Source: JALZKA01 sp963721645 (lineage in GTDB: Bacteria > Actinomycetota > Thermoleophilia > Solirubrobacterales > 70-9). From it: a stretch of 64,000 nt of DNA. Below, piece after piece: positions 41,876-50,600 of this stretch; the stretch's first letter is position 1, and the number at the start of each line of letters is the position of its first letter. The notes below the pieces were generated by a model. It worked only from the letters and a program-made list of their open reading frames with translations, made no database searches and was not told the origin of the DNA. The stretch lies in the NCBI GenBank assembly GCA_963721645.1, contig CAVRJK010000002.1, positions 806,001 to 870,000 on the forward strand. The letters run 5' to 3'. Position numbers and translations under genes: made by a program.

Positions 41876-42910
41876 ATGACCGATCAGAGTGGAAACCGTG
41901 ACATTCTCGTGGTGGGTGGCGCCGGCTATGTCGGCAGCGTCCTGACGCGAAAGCTTTTGGCGCAGGGCCACCGAGTCCGCGTGCTCGATCGCCTGTTGTT
42001 CGACCACGGAACCGTGCTCTCCGGCCTGGTCGAGGATCCGGACTTCAGCTTTCAGCTCGGGGACCTGAACGACGACGATGCCGTTGGTACGGCGCTCGAG
42101 GGAGCGACGGACGTCGTGATCCTCGCCGCGCTCGTCGGAGACCCGATCGCCGGCAAGTACCCGGACCTTGCCCGGAAGGTGAACGACGGCTGCAAGCGCC
42201 TCGCCGAGCGCGCCGATGCGGCTGGGGTCGACCGACTCGTCTTTACCTCCACTTGCTCCAATTACGGCCTGCGTGACACCGATGAGCCGGCCACCGAGGA
42301 ATCCGATCTTTCGCCGGTTTCGCTCTACGCGGAGCTCAAGGTGGATTTCGAGAAGTTCGTTCTCGGCCGTTCTGACTGGAACCTCTGCCCGACCCTGCTG
42401 CGGATCGCCACCGCATACGGGCTCTCGCAAAGGATGCGGTTCGACCTGACGATCTCCGAGTTCACCCGCACCCTCGCGGTGGGTGACGAACTCGTCGTCT
42501 ACGACGCGGACACGTGGCGGCCCTACTGTCACGTCGAGGACATCTCGGGCGCAGTGATTACGGCCCTTGCCTCGGATGCTGAGCTTGTGCGCTCAGAGGT
42601 CTTCAACGTCGGGCACTCTGATGAGAACTACACGAAGCGCATGGTCGTGGACGTCGTCCAGGACGTTCTTGGCGGCGCGGGGTCCGTGTCGTTCGAGGAA
42701 GGCGGGCGGGATCCGAGGAATTACCGCGTCAACTTCGACAAGATCCGCGAGAAGCTCGGGTTTGAACCTCAGCACCGTGTTCCGGAGACGGTGGCTTCCC
42801 TCGTCACTGCGATCCAGCAGGGAGTGTTCGACGACTTCGACGCCCGGCCGGGCTTTTACACCAACCACTCCGTCGTGATCCCGGGCGAGACGCCGCCCGG
42901 CGACGACTAG
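41876..42910 (+). CDS. NAD-dependent nucleotide-sugar epimerase/dehydratase
   Basis: 344-aa extended SDR. The NAD site reads ILVVGGAGYVGSVLTRKLLA, and the catalytic Ser/Thr and YxxxK occur in FTSTCSNYGL and SLYAELKVDFEKFV. It is likely to alter a nucleotide-activated sugar; the specific sugar is not clear. ATG 41876 lies exactly 7 nt after TAGGGT, indicating a leaderless mRNA. It heads a three-gene operon with a nucleotidyltransferase and a deacetylase-like gene. Confidence 0.9.
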   Translation: MTDQSGNRDILVVGGAGYVGSVLTRKLLAQGHRVRVLDRLLFDHGTVLSGLVEDPDFSFQLGDLNDDDAVGTALEGATDVVILAALVGDPIAGKYPDLARKVNDGCKRLAERADAAGVDRLVFTSTCSNYGLRDTDEPATEESDLSPVSLYAELKVDFEKFVLGRSDWNLCPTLLRIATAYGLSQRMRFDLTISEFTRTLAVGDELVVYDADTWRPYCHVEDISGAVITALASDAELVRSEVFNVGHSDENYTKRMVVDVVQDVLGGAGSVSFEEGGRDPRNYRVNFDKIREKLGFEPQHRVPETVASLVTAIQQGVFDDFDARPGFYTNHSVVIPGETPPGDD

Positions 42911-42914
42911 GCCG

Positions 42915-43622
42915 ATGCGCGCCGTGATCCTTGCCGGGGGCAAGGGGACCCGCTTACGGCCGTACACGACCGTTCTGCCGAAGCCACTCGTCCCGGTCGG
43001 CGAGAGGCCCATCCTGGAGCTGATTTTGAATCAGCTCCACGCAGCGGGGTTCACGCGTGCCGATCTCTGCGTGGGGCATCTCGGCGGCCTGATCCGCGCC
43101 TACCTCTCCGAGTCGGGAGTCGTCCCGGAGGGCCTCGAGGTCCACTACCAGTGGGAAGAGGAGCCGCTCGGCACGGCTGGAGCCCTGCACCTCATCGAGC
43201 GGCCCGAGGAGCCGTTCCTGGTCATGAACGGCGATATCTTGACGACCCTCGACTACGGCGAGTTCCTGAACGGCCATTCCGAAGGTGGCGCAGCACTCAC
43301 GATCGCGACCCACCGCAAGGACATACCGCTGGCCCTGGGCGTAATCGAGTCCGAGGGCGAGACAGTCACCGGATACGTCGAGAAGCCGACTCTGAACTAC
43401 CACGTAAGCATGGGGATCTACGCCTATTCGCCGTGGGCGCTCGACCACGTGCCGCAGGGCCGTTTCGACTTTCCCGACCTCGTGCTGAAGCTTCTGGCCG
43501 AGGGGGAGCAGGTTGTTTCACACCGCTTCGAAGGCGAGTGGTTCGACATCGGTACCCGCGACGAACACGAGCGAGCGGTGTCCGCGTTCGATCTGGACCC
43601 GGATCGCTACGAGGCGGAGTGA
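42915..43622 (+). CDS. Sugar-1-phosphate nucleotidyltransferase
   Basis: 235-aa enzyme of the GDP-mannose/dTDP-glucose pyrophosphorylase type. It has the signature VILAGGKGTRLRPYTTVLPK, substrate-site EEPLGTAGALHLI, the metal DxD-like NGDILTTLDY and GEWFDIGTRDEHERA near the end. It makes an NDP-sugar for the epimerase next to it. ATG 42915 starts 4 nt after that gene. Its stop overlaps the next GTG (GTGA). Confidence 0.92.
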   Translation: MRAVILAGGKGTRLRPYTTVLPKPLVPVGERPILELILNQLHAAGFTRADLCVGHLGGLIRAYLSESGVVPEGLEVHYQWEEEPLGTAGALHLIERPEEPFLVMNGDILTTLDYGEFLNGHSEGGAALTIATHRKDIPLALGVIESEGETVTGYVEKPTLNYHVSMGIYAYSPWALDHVPQGRFDFPDLVLKLLAEGEQVVSHRFEGEWFDIGTRDEHERAVSAFDLDPDRYEAE

Positions 43623-44863
43623 GCGCGGATCCGGAGCCCGCTTTCGAGGTGAACCGGGGCTCGCCGCTTGCTCCACTCTCCTCGGCTCTGGAGTGGTTGT
43701 GGCGCCCGTCGGGCGGCAGGGTCGGCATTGGTGCCGTCAACGAGCGGGAGACGCTCAGCGCGCGCGTGGAACGAGGTGAGCTCACAGGCGCGGTCGTGTT
43801 CGACCCCGAGGCAAGGAAGGCGAGGGGGGAGGCGCGCTTCGAAAACGGCATGCGCCTCCGCGGGAGCTTCGGCGTTCTCGACGATCGAGGCGAGGCGTGG
43901 GCGCGCTCTTCGCTTGGCGTGCACGCGGCGGTAGACGGGAACCTGCTGACGATCGCTGCGCCGGCCCACGGCGAGTGGGGGACGCTTCGGTTCGCCTGGG
44001 TCGCCGACGCGCTGGCCCGCTTCGTGTCGGATCGACTCGAGTTTAAGCTTCGAAAGCTTCCCCCGATCGGATGTATCCGCATCGACGATATTCCGGGTAC
44101 GGCTGAGTTCCAGCTTGACGAGCGAGCCAAGGGTGACAGGACTCAGACGAACCTCGCCAGGGCGCTGTCCAAGGCGGCCAAGGCAAACGACGCAGTCCTC
44201 AATATCGCGGTTGCCTGCGAGGCGCTTGGTGACACCAAGCAGCCCGTCCCGTTGCAACAGGTCTGGCCCAGGGCGATCAACGCATTGCGCACAGGTGTGG
44301 AGGCTGGAGCTCTCGAGCCCGTGTGCCACGGCCTTCTTGGGCTTGTACCTGAGGCCTTGGAGCGTGGCGAGATCGACTTCCACGAATACGAGCCGCTGGA
44401 TGAGCGCCAAGCCCTGGACACGCTCAGAAGGGTCAAGGAGTGGCAGCGATCGAATCTTGGCGAGGCACCGACCTTCGTTGCGGTGGACTGGACCTATGGG
44501 AAGGGGGCCCGCTTTGCGGCAGCCAGGCTCGGGCTGGTCTCCTGGCTGAAGCCGGAGCCGGCGCCTTTGGCGGAGCCGGGTGCAGTCCGCGAGACGCTGG
44601 TGGGCACGCTCGATGGGATCGCCGGCGTGGACTTCAGTCCGCTCGAGACCCTCGCGCGGGCCGGTGTGCCGCCGACCGTGACGCTCCATGGCCGCTCGCT
44701 GGACAGAAGACGGGAGACATTCGACCTTCCGCGCGACGCGATTGCGCTCGCAAGCGCTTTGCGAAAGCGCGACATCTTCCGCATGCTCGAGCTGGATGGC
44801 GTCAAATGGCTCGGTGCGAAGGAGTGGACGGAGACGGTCGAGGCGCACGGGCATCCTGCCTGA
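43619..44863 (+). CDS. Polysaccharide deacetylase-like protein (tentative)
   Basis: 414-aa cytosolic-looking protein, no signal peptide. The central part starts with the paired aspartates of IRIDDIPGTAEFQL, followed by ALEPVCHGLLGL, EAPTFVAVDWTYGKGARFAA and PTVTLHGRSLDRRRET, a spacing reminiscent of CE4/NodB-type deacetylase barrels. The N-terminal 130 residues are a beta-rich domain of unknown kind. GTG 43619 overlaps the nucleotidyltransferase stop. The assignment is weak; it may be a catalytically different barrel protein of the same glycan pathway. Confidence 0.5.
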   Translation: MSADPEPAFEVNRGSPLAPLSSALEWLWRPSGGRVGIGAVNERETLSARVERGELTGAVVFDPEARKARGEARFENGMRLRGSFGVLDDRGEAWARSSLGVHAAVDGNLLTIAAPAHGEWGTLRFAWVADALARFVSDRLEFKLRKLPPIGCIRIDDIPGTAEFQLDERAKGDRTQTNLARALSKAAKANDAVLNIAVACEALGDTKQPVPLQQVWPRAINALRTGVEAGALEPVCHGLLGLVPEALERGEIDFHEYEPLDERQALDTLRRVKEWQRSNLGEAPTFVAVDWTYGKGARFAAARLGLVSWLKPEPAPLAEPGAVRETLVGTLDGIAGVDFSPLETLARAGVPPTVTLHGRSLDRRRETFDLPRDAIALASALRKRDIFRMLELDGVKWLGAKEWTETVEAHGHPA

Positions 44864-44905
44864 GCATCCGCGGCCGGAGAAGGCATCCGGGTCGGTCGCT
44901 GGGTC

Positions 44906-45730
44906 CTATCCGCCGAATACCCCCGCTCCCCAGGTGTGGCCGTGCCAGAAGTGGCGATGGGGGCGCTCGGTGAACGAAAAGTAGGGGGCCCCCTCCCGCG
45001 CGCACAGGTCGGGAAGGTGGGTGGCGTCGTCCACCTCGGACATCAGGATCAGGGGCCGGCCGCGGGTTGCCTCGAGGGCCGATTCAAAGACGAACTGCGC
45101 GTGGTCGAACGCGTGGCCGACGTCTTGAAAGACGAAGCTTGGCGGCTCGTCGGCGAGAACGATGGGCAGGGTGTCGGTTACTTCGCCGATGTGCATGCGC
45201 GAAACCGCCTTGAAGCGCTCCGGGATCAACCACCCGGCATCGGGGTTGATGTCGAGCGTCGCAAGCCGGCCCGGCCGGCCCTCCGCTGCGTTTCGCTCCA
45301 GCGCGGCGGCGATTGCGACCGAGCCGAGCCCATCATGCGTGCCGATCTCGATCACACGTGGTGGCTTTGCAAGCCGTGCGATCGCGTGAGCAGCGCGCCG
45401 ATAGCCGAACAGCGGCTCTACTTCACGGCGCGGATTGGAGTCAAGCGTGGAGCGAAGCTCGCTCACAAGCGCAGCGTCGTCGGCGAGCTCCGCGAGGGCA
45501 CCTTCCACCTCGGCAACGCTCGACCCGGTGACCTCTTGCGCGAATCGGGCGAGGTCGGCCATGTTCTCGATCTCGTAAGTGAAGTTGGATACCTCACGCC
45601 CACGGAACAGGAATCGCGCGCTGTCGCGAGGGCGCTCACGCACCGATTCACGCTCACCGGCCAGAACGCGCGCCCGGTAGGCGAAGCGGAGCATGGGGTT
45701 TTGGGCTGCCTTATTGCGGAAGGTGCTCAC
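44906..45730 (-). CDS. Class I SAM-dependent methyltransferase
   Basis: 274 aa. A helical N-terminal half (FAQEVTGSSVAEVEGALAEL) is followed by the SAM-binding core RVIEIGTHDGLGSVAIAAAL and LATLDINPDAGWL, with FVFQDVGHAFDHAQFVFESA later, like macrocin/cephalosporin-type O-methyltransferases. GTG 45730 is chosen, 11 nt after the glycosyltransferase stop on the same strand. The longer frame overlaps that gene. It probably methylates a sugar residue of the glycan. Confidence 0.78.
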   Translation of the reverse strand: MSTFRNKAAQNPMLRFAYRARVLAGERESVRERPRDSARFLFRGREVSNFTYEIENMADLARFAQEVTGSSVAEVEGALAELADDAALVSELRSTLDSNPRREVEPLFGYRRAAHAIARLAKPPRVIEIGTHDGLGSVAIAAALERNAAEGRPGRLATLDINPDAGWLIPERFKAVSRMHIGEVTDTLPIVLADEPPSFVFQDVGHAFDHAQFVFESALEATRGRPLILMSEVDDATHLPDLCAREGAPYFSFTERPHRHFWHGHTWGAGVFGG

Positions 45731-45740
45731 GGCGCGGAAG

Positions 45741-46892
45741 CTACCTGCCGGCGCCGTACAGCCGGAGGAGGAGCTCGACCTGGTGCTCCCACGAGTAGCG
45801 CTCCACCACGAGATCATGCGCGGCCTGAGCGAGCGCCTCTCGTCGAGCGGCGTTCTCGAGAAGGCCGGCGGATGCGACGGCAAACTCCTGAGCACTCTCC
45901 GCCGCGAGATAATGAACGCCTGCTTCGGCACCTTCCACGCCGTCCATCCCCATCCGGTTTGCCACCACGGGCAGCCCCGAGGCAAACGCCTCCAGAACCT
46001 TGTTCTTCAGTCCCGACCCCGAGAACATCGGCAAAATGGCCACGGTCGCCTCGGCCAGCTCAGCGCCCATGTCCGGGACATCGGGATGGAGCTCGACTCC
46101 TTTCAGCCCGGCTAGGCGACGTACGTCCGCCGCGGGCCGGGCCCCGGCGAGCCGCAACGAGACGTCGGCGATGCGCTCACGTACGAGCGGCAGCACATCC
46201 TCCGCCACGAATCGCGCGGGTTCAGCGTTGTGGAAGTAGCCGAGGTTGCCGAAGAACGCGAGTACCGGAGCGCGTCCATCGCCGCGTGTGACGAACCCGG
46301 CCTCGTCCGTGACGATCCCGTTCGGGATCACGTCCGCATGCGAAAGACCAGGCGCCGAGCGGTCGGCGGCAGAGACAAGGGAAACCGAATCAGCCAAGGT
46401 GGCTAGCCGCTCCTCGTATCGGGCCATGAGCCGCGCTTCCGCAGCAAAGACGGCCCTCGACGGTCCGCTGGAGGCCTGCGAGCGGGTGCGCATGTTGATC
46501 GAAAGCGAATCGACGAGGTCAAGGTGACGGTGGAGGCCCGGAGAGGCCGCAGGGAGGTAGGTCCCCATGCGCGCGAGCGTCACGTGGACTACGTCAGGGT
46601 TCTTGGCGAGCTCCTCCCGTACCGTCCTTCGCATCGCCGAGTGGGCGAACAGCCGTGATTGGAGGGGGAGCGCGGGGTTCGGCGCGGCAAGGTTGCCGGC
46701 GATCCGGCCCGTAACGGTCGGCTCGACGCTTCGGAGCGCGAGGTTCGAGTCCGGCGGCGCCGGCCCGTCTCCGAACGAGAGCAGCGTTACTTCGGCGTGC
46801 CTGGCGAGCCCCTTGGCCAGGTGATAGGCGCGAACCTGGTCTCCGCGCCTCGGCGGATACGGATACCGTGGTGAGAGGAAGAGAATTCGCAT
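45741..46892 (-). CDS. GT4-family glycosyltransferase
   Basis: 383-aa GT-B glycosyltransferase. The N-terminal domain begins MRILFLSPRYPYPPRRGDQV, the donor domain holds VLAFFGNLGYFHNAEPARFV and the C-terminal motif MFSGSGLKNKVLEAFASGLP then VVAN. This matches the sugar-transferase group seen in exopolysaccharide loci. It is followed 10 nt later by the methyltransferase at 45730, a probable two-gene operon. The divergent gene at 46927 encodes a tandem GT4. Confidence 0.9.
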   Translation of the reverse strand: MRILFLSPRYPYPPRRGDQVRAYHLAKGLARHAEVTLLSFGDGPAPPDSNLALRSVEPTVTGRIAGNLAAPNPALPLQSRLFAHSAMRRTVREELAKNPDVVHVTLARMGTYLPAASPGLHRHLDLVDSLSINMRTRSQASSGPSRAVFAAEARLMARYEERLATLADSVSLVSAADRSAPGLSHADVIPNGIVTDEAGFVTRGDGRAPVLAFFGNLGYFHNAEPARFVAEDVLPLVRERIADVSLRLAGARPAADVRRLAGLKGVELHPDVPDMGAELAEATVAILPMFSGSGLKNKVLEAFASGLPVVANRMGMDGVEGAEAGVHYLAAESAQEFAVASAGLLENAARREALAQAAHDLVVERYSWEHQVELLLRLYGAGR

Positions 46893-46926
46893 GCCCGACC
46901 CGCCCAGCGCTTCTTAGAGGGGAGGC

Positions 46927-49290
46927 GTGCCCGCCCCCGAAGGTCAGTGCGTGAGGATAGTCCAGATTTCAGACTTCGACCGCCCGCACGCCGGGTCGTT
47001 CGTTCCCATGCTTTTGGGGCTCCTCGGCGAGGCGCGGCGTCAGGGTCACCGGACCGAAGCTGTTTTCGGCGCGACGGCGAGGGGGATGCCCTGGATCGAG
47101 GATTTCGAGAAGGCGGGCATCAGGGTCACGATCGGCCCGGACACGGGTAGCCGCTTAAAGCTCGGACGCTGGCTGGGGGGCTACCTGGGCGATGACGAGG
47201 AGCCCGCCGTGCTCCACACGCATTTCACGACTTGGGATGTTCCTGCGCTCATTGCTGCCCGGGGGCGCGATGCGGCCGTTTTTTGGCACGTCCACTCCGC
47301 GCTGCCTCGGGAGCCGTTGGTCGTCGCCAGGACCGCGCTCAAGTTCGGCGCGCTGGGACACAGCGCGGCCGGCCTTCTGTGCCCGGCGCCGAACATCGTC
47401 GACGGCGCCAAGCGACGCCTGGCGCCACGGGATCGCACCCACTTCGTTCCGTCCTCCCTGGACCTCGAAAGCTTTCCGCGCCTGGATGCAGAGTGGCGCG
47501 CCGCGGCGAGGAGGGAACTCGAAATCCCTCCTGATGCGAAGGTCCTCCTCCATTTCGGCTGGCACTGGCATCTCAAGGGCTCCGACATCTTCCTCGAGGT
47601 TCTGCGACAGCTTGCGGCCGGCGACGCCGATGTCGTCGGAATCGACCGTGGAGGAGGGGAGGAGATGACCGAGCTCGCAGCCGAGCTCGGGATCGCCGAC
47701 CGCTTCCGTCTGATCCCGCCCGTCGAAGACGTCCGCACCGTTCACGGCGCAGCCGACGTCATGGTCTCGTCGAGTCGCGAGGAGGGGATGGCCTACGCCG
47801 TCCTCGAGTCACTGGCGAGCGGGACACCAGTTGTCGCGACGGCGATTCCGGGTCACGCCGTGATCGGCGAGCACGTAGACGCCTGCCGGCTCACGGCGAC
47901 CGATGCGCGCGAGCTTGCCGATGCCGTGAGGGAAACGCTCGACCGCACCCCGGAAGAGGCGGATCGCGAAGCGCGGGACGCCCATGCGTGGATGGAGGAG
48001 AACCTGGCTCATGCCCCCGTCGCGAAGCGCGTGATCCGCCTGTACGAGGAGGCGCTGCCTGTCAAGGGGCAGGCGTCGGGCACCGGTGCCAGGGCGTCTG
48101 CCCCCTCGTTTCCCGCGTCCGGTGCCGGAAGGCGGGGGTCAGAGCCGCGTCCTCGCCTCATCCAGCTCTGCAACTTCGCGAACCCTCAGGCCGGATCGTT
48201 CGTTCCGATGGTCGCGGCCGTTGTCGAGTACGCGCGAGAGCAAGGCTGGGATGCGGAGGCGATCTTCGCCCGCCCGGCCGAGGATTACGACTGGCTCGCC
48301 GAGTTGCGAGAGCGCGGAATCGTCGATCGCAGTGCTCCGGCCGGATCGCGCTCGGAGCTGGTGCGGTGGGCGCGTGCCCTGGCAAGGGAGCGGCACTCAC
48401 GCACCATCGTCCACACCCACTTCACGCGCTACGACCTCCCCATGGCCGCGGCCGCAAAACCGGGCAGCCTGGATGTCGTCTGGCACGAGCACACGGCCCT
48501 TTCGTCCCGAGCCCAGATGGTCGTGCGAAACGGCTTGAAGTTCGGCCTCGGCGGTCGCAGGGTGGCTGCGATCCTTTGCCCGGCCCCTGATCTGGCCGAA
48601 GCCGTAATCGGGCGTGGCGCGCCCGCTGAACGAGTGCGCTTCGTGCCAAACGCGATCGACGCCACCAGGTTTCCGGTGATCGATCCCGCCAGGCGTGCTC
48701 AGGCACGGGAGGCCCATGGAATCGAGCCCGACGCACTCGTGATCCTCTCGTTCGGCTGGCACTGGGACCTCAAGGGCGGCGAGCTCTTTCAGCGCGCGAC
48801 GGCCGAGCTCGCCGCGAGCACGGACCGGCGGGTCGTCGCTCTCCACTCGACCGGCGCGCCCGAGGCGGCGAAGCTCGTCCGCAGCCTGGGCATGGACGGC
48901 ACGATCCGCCTGATCGGCCAGACAAGCGACGTCGTGGGCCTGATGGCGGCTGTAGACGTGTTCGTCGCCGCCTCGCGCGCAGAGGGCGGGACGCCCCTGG
49001 CAGTGCTCGAGGCGCTCTCGAGCGGGCTGCCCGTCGTAGCGAGCGATCTTCCCTCCCACCGATTCGTGTCCGAGCGTGTCCCCGGAATGGTCCTGGTCGG
49101 ACGTGAGCCGGTACAGATGGCCAGGGCGATTCTGAATGCGTCCATGCATCTGGACGCTTCCAACGGCTCCTCTGGACGCCTCGCACATGACGCCGTCACG
49201 GCACACTTTTCCCTTGAACACTGGTGTTCTGAGGTGTTTGAGACCTATGACAGGGTCTTGAGCCTCTCCGGCACTGGACGTTTGTTCTAG
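46927..49290 (+). CDS. Tandem double GT4 glycosyltransferase
   Basis: 787-aa protein made of two homologous GT4 modules (about 1-380 and 405-787) joined by a Gly/Ala/Ser linker. Matching blocks include RPHAGSFVPMLLGLL with NPQAGSFVPMVAAVV, LHTHFTTWDVPALIA with VHTHFTRYDLPMAAA, LHFGWHWHLKGSDIF with LSFGWHWDLKGGELF, and the C-terminal SSREEGMAYAVLESLASGTP with ASRAEGGTPLAVLEALSSGL. Both modules keep the donor-site glutamates. GTG 46927 is the longest start (GGGGAGG just upstream); GTG 46951 is possible. A duplicated gene fused in frame could add two sugars in turn. Confidence 0.88.
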   Translation: MPAPEGQCVRIVQISDFDRPHAGSFVPMLLGLLGEARRQGHRTEAVFGATARGMPWIEDFEKAGIRVTIGPDTGSRLKLGRWLGGYLGDDEEPAVLHTHFTTWDVPALIAARGRDAAVFWHVHSALPREPLVVARTALKFGALGHSAAGLLCPAPNIVDGAKRRLAPRDRTHFVPSSLDLESFPRLDAEWRAAARRELEIPPDAKVLLHFGWHWHLKGSDIFLEVLRQLAAGDADVVGIDRGGGEEMTELAAELGIADRFRLIPPVEDVRTVHGAADVMVSSSREEGMAYAVLESLASGTPVVATAIPGHAVIGEHVDACRLTATDARELADAVRETLDRTPEEADREARDAHAWMEENLAHAPVAKRVIRLYEEALPVKGQASGTGARASAPSFPASGAGRRGSEPRPRLIQLCNFANPQAGSFVPMVAAVVEYAREQGWDAEAIFARPAEDYDWLAELRERGIVDRSAPAGSRSELVRWARALARERHSRTIVHTHFTRYDLPMAAAAKPGSLDVVWHEHTALSSRAQMVVRNGLKFGLGGRRVAAILCPAPDLAEAVIGRGAPAERVRFVPNAIDATRFPVIDPARRAQAREAHGIEPDALVILSFGWHWDLKGGELFQRATAELAASTDRRVVALHSTGAPEAAKLVRSLGMDGTIRLIGQTSDVVGLMAAVDVFVAASRAEGGTPLAVLEALSSGLPVVASDLPSHRFVSERVPGMVLVGREPVQMARAILNASMHLDASNGSSGRLAHDAVTAHFSLEHWCSEVFETYDRVLSLSGTGRLF

Positions 49291-49413
49291 TCATCGGCTG
49301 GACACCCGTCCGAATCTCTTGGCCATTCGTGGCCGATTGCCCGTTCCTGCCCGATCCCCCTTCTGACAGGCAAGACCCAAAAGGTTTCGCCGCCAAGGCA
49401 TCAGGAGTCGGGA

Positions 49414-50544
49414 ATGAACACCAAGAACACCAACATCAACCGGGCCAGGACCACACTAAAGGCGATGGTCGCAGCCGGGCTCGTCTCGCTCGCCATGGGC
49501 GGCGAGGCCGCACAGGCAAAGGGCGGTTGCTCCGCTTCGCACGACGGCGGCGGTTATGGCGAGCTGGGCAACGGCGTCTTTCCCAGCTCCTGCTGGCGTC
49601 CCTACGCATCCGATAGCCCTTTCAATGATCCGATCTCGCGCCGCCCCCACGTCAAGAACGGTTCGAACGGCACGATCGACCAGCTGACCTCGGCTTCGGA
49701 CGGCGTCTCGCACTTCGTCGCCGGCGATGAGGCCCGCGACTGGGGTGTCGCGATGTACTACTCAGACTCCTCGGATCCGGTCTACACGGTCCACTGCACC
49801 GAGCCCTGGGGCACCTGCGCAGTCGAAGGCGCGCAGATTCACCTCCCCGAGGGTGCCGAGCCCTCCGGCGTGTGGCCCCTGCCGACTCCGGACGCGGACT
49901 ATGACTCGCACCTGACGGTCGTCGATCAGACCACGGGCTGGGAGTACGACCTTTGGAACATCCGCTCGATCAAGAACGGCCAGATCGTCATCAAGTGGGG
50001 CGGCAAGACCCGCGTGGACGGCGACGGCCTGGGCTCCGACGCTGTGGCAGCCCGCTTCGGTGCCGCCGCCGGCCTGATCCGCGCCGAGGAGCTCGAGGAG
50101 GGCAAGATCGATCACGCACTCTCGCTCACGGTTCCCTGCACCGACGGGTTCACGTGGCCCGCGACCAAGGGTGCCCTCGAGTGCTCCGATGCCGGGATGC
50201 CGACCCACAACGCGCTGCAGAACGGCGACCTCCTCCAGCTCAAGATGTCCCGCAAGCGCATCAGCAAGTTCCCCAGGTGGAAGACCGCCATCCTCGCCGC
50301 GTGGAAGAAGTACGGCGCGTATGTCGGCGACACCACGGGCGATGCCAGCCAGTGGAGCCTCAAGTTCGAGTCGGCCGCCGGTTATGAGGCCGAGGGTGAG
50401 CCTGACCCGCTCGTTGACATCGCGCGGGGCCAGGGCTTCGAACCGGTCGACTACAACGGCAACGGCCAGGACGAGTTCTGGTTCAACATCGCCTCGGGCG
50501 TCGACTGGGACTCAAAGCTCCGCGTCGTCAAGCCCGGTACCTGA
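49414..50544 (+). CDS. Secreted protein, paralog of the 19247 gene
   Basis: 376-aa exported protein with a signal peptide ending near AAQAKG (residues of about 30-36). It shares with the 19247 protein SSCWRPYASDSPFN, DSHLTVVDQTTGWEYDLWNI, GDGLGSDAVAARFGAA, RAEELEEGKIDHALSLTVPC and KKYGAYVGDTTGD. The upstream 123 nt hold a GGCCA-TTCG-TGGCC stem (49321-49334) and an AGGAG site. Its 3' end converges on a glycosyltransferase operon with a terminator between. A role on cell-surface glycan is suggested only by location. Confidence 0.82.
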   Translation: MNTKNTNINRARTTLKAMVAAGLVSLAMGGEAAQAKGGCSASHDGGGYGELGNGVFPSSCWRPYASDSPFNDPISRRPHVKNGSNGTIDQLTSASDGVSHFVAGDEARDWGVAMYYSDSSDPVYTVHCTEPWGTCAVEGAQIHLPEGAEPSGVWPLPTPDADYDSHLTVVDQTTGWEYDLWNIRSIKNGQIVIKWGGKTRVDGDGLGSDAVAARFGAAAGLIRAEELEEGKIDHALSLTVPCTDGFTWPATKGALECSDAGMPTHNALQNGDLLQLKMSRKRISKFPRWKTAILAAWKKYGAYVGDTTGDASQWSLKFESAAGYEAEGEPDPLVDIARGQGFEPVDYNGNGQDEFWFNIASGVDWDSKLRVVKPGT

Positions 50545-50558
50545 TTTACGAAAGCCAG

Positions 50559-50590
50559 AAAGACTCGCCCTCTGATGCCGGCGAGACTTT
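50559..50590. terminator. Stem-loop between convergent genes
   Basis: AAAGACTCGCC (50559-50569) pairs with GGCGAGACTTT (50580-50590) with one A-A mismatch and a 10-nt loop. It ends in T3 on the plus strand and in T3 on the minus strand. It lies between the stops of the secreted protein (50544) and the GT4 gene (50601), so it can serve both. Confidence 0.6.
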
Positions 50591-50600
50591 CATCCGGGTC

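Noticed and set aside
49291..49413. Possible riboswitch before the secreted protein gene (AAGGTTTCGCCGCC region)
   Set aside because: Only one short GGCCA-TTCG-TGGCC stem can be drawn, and no known aptamer core was recognised.
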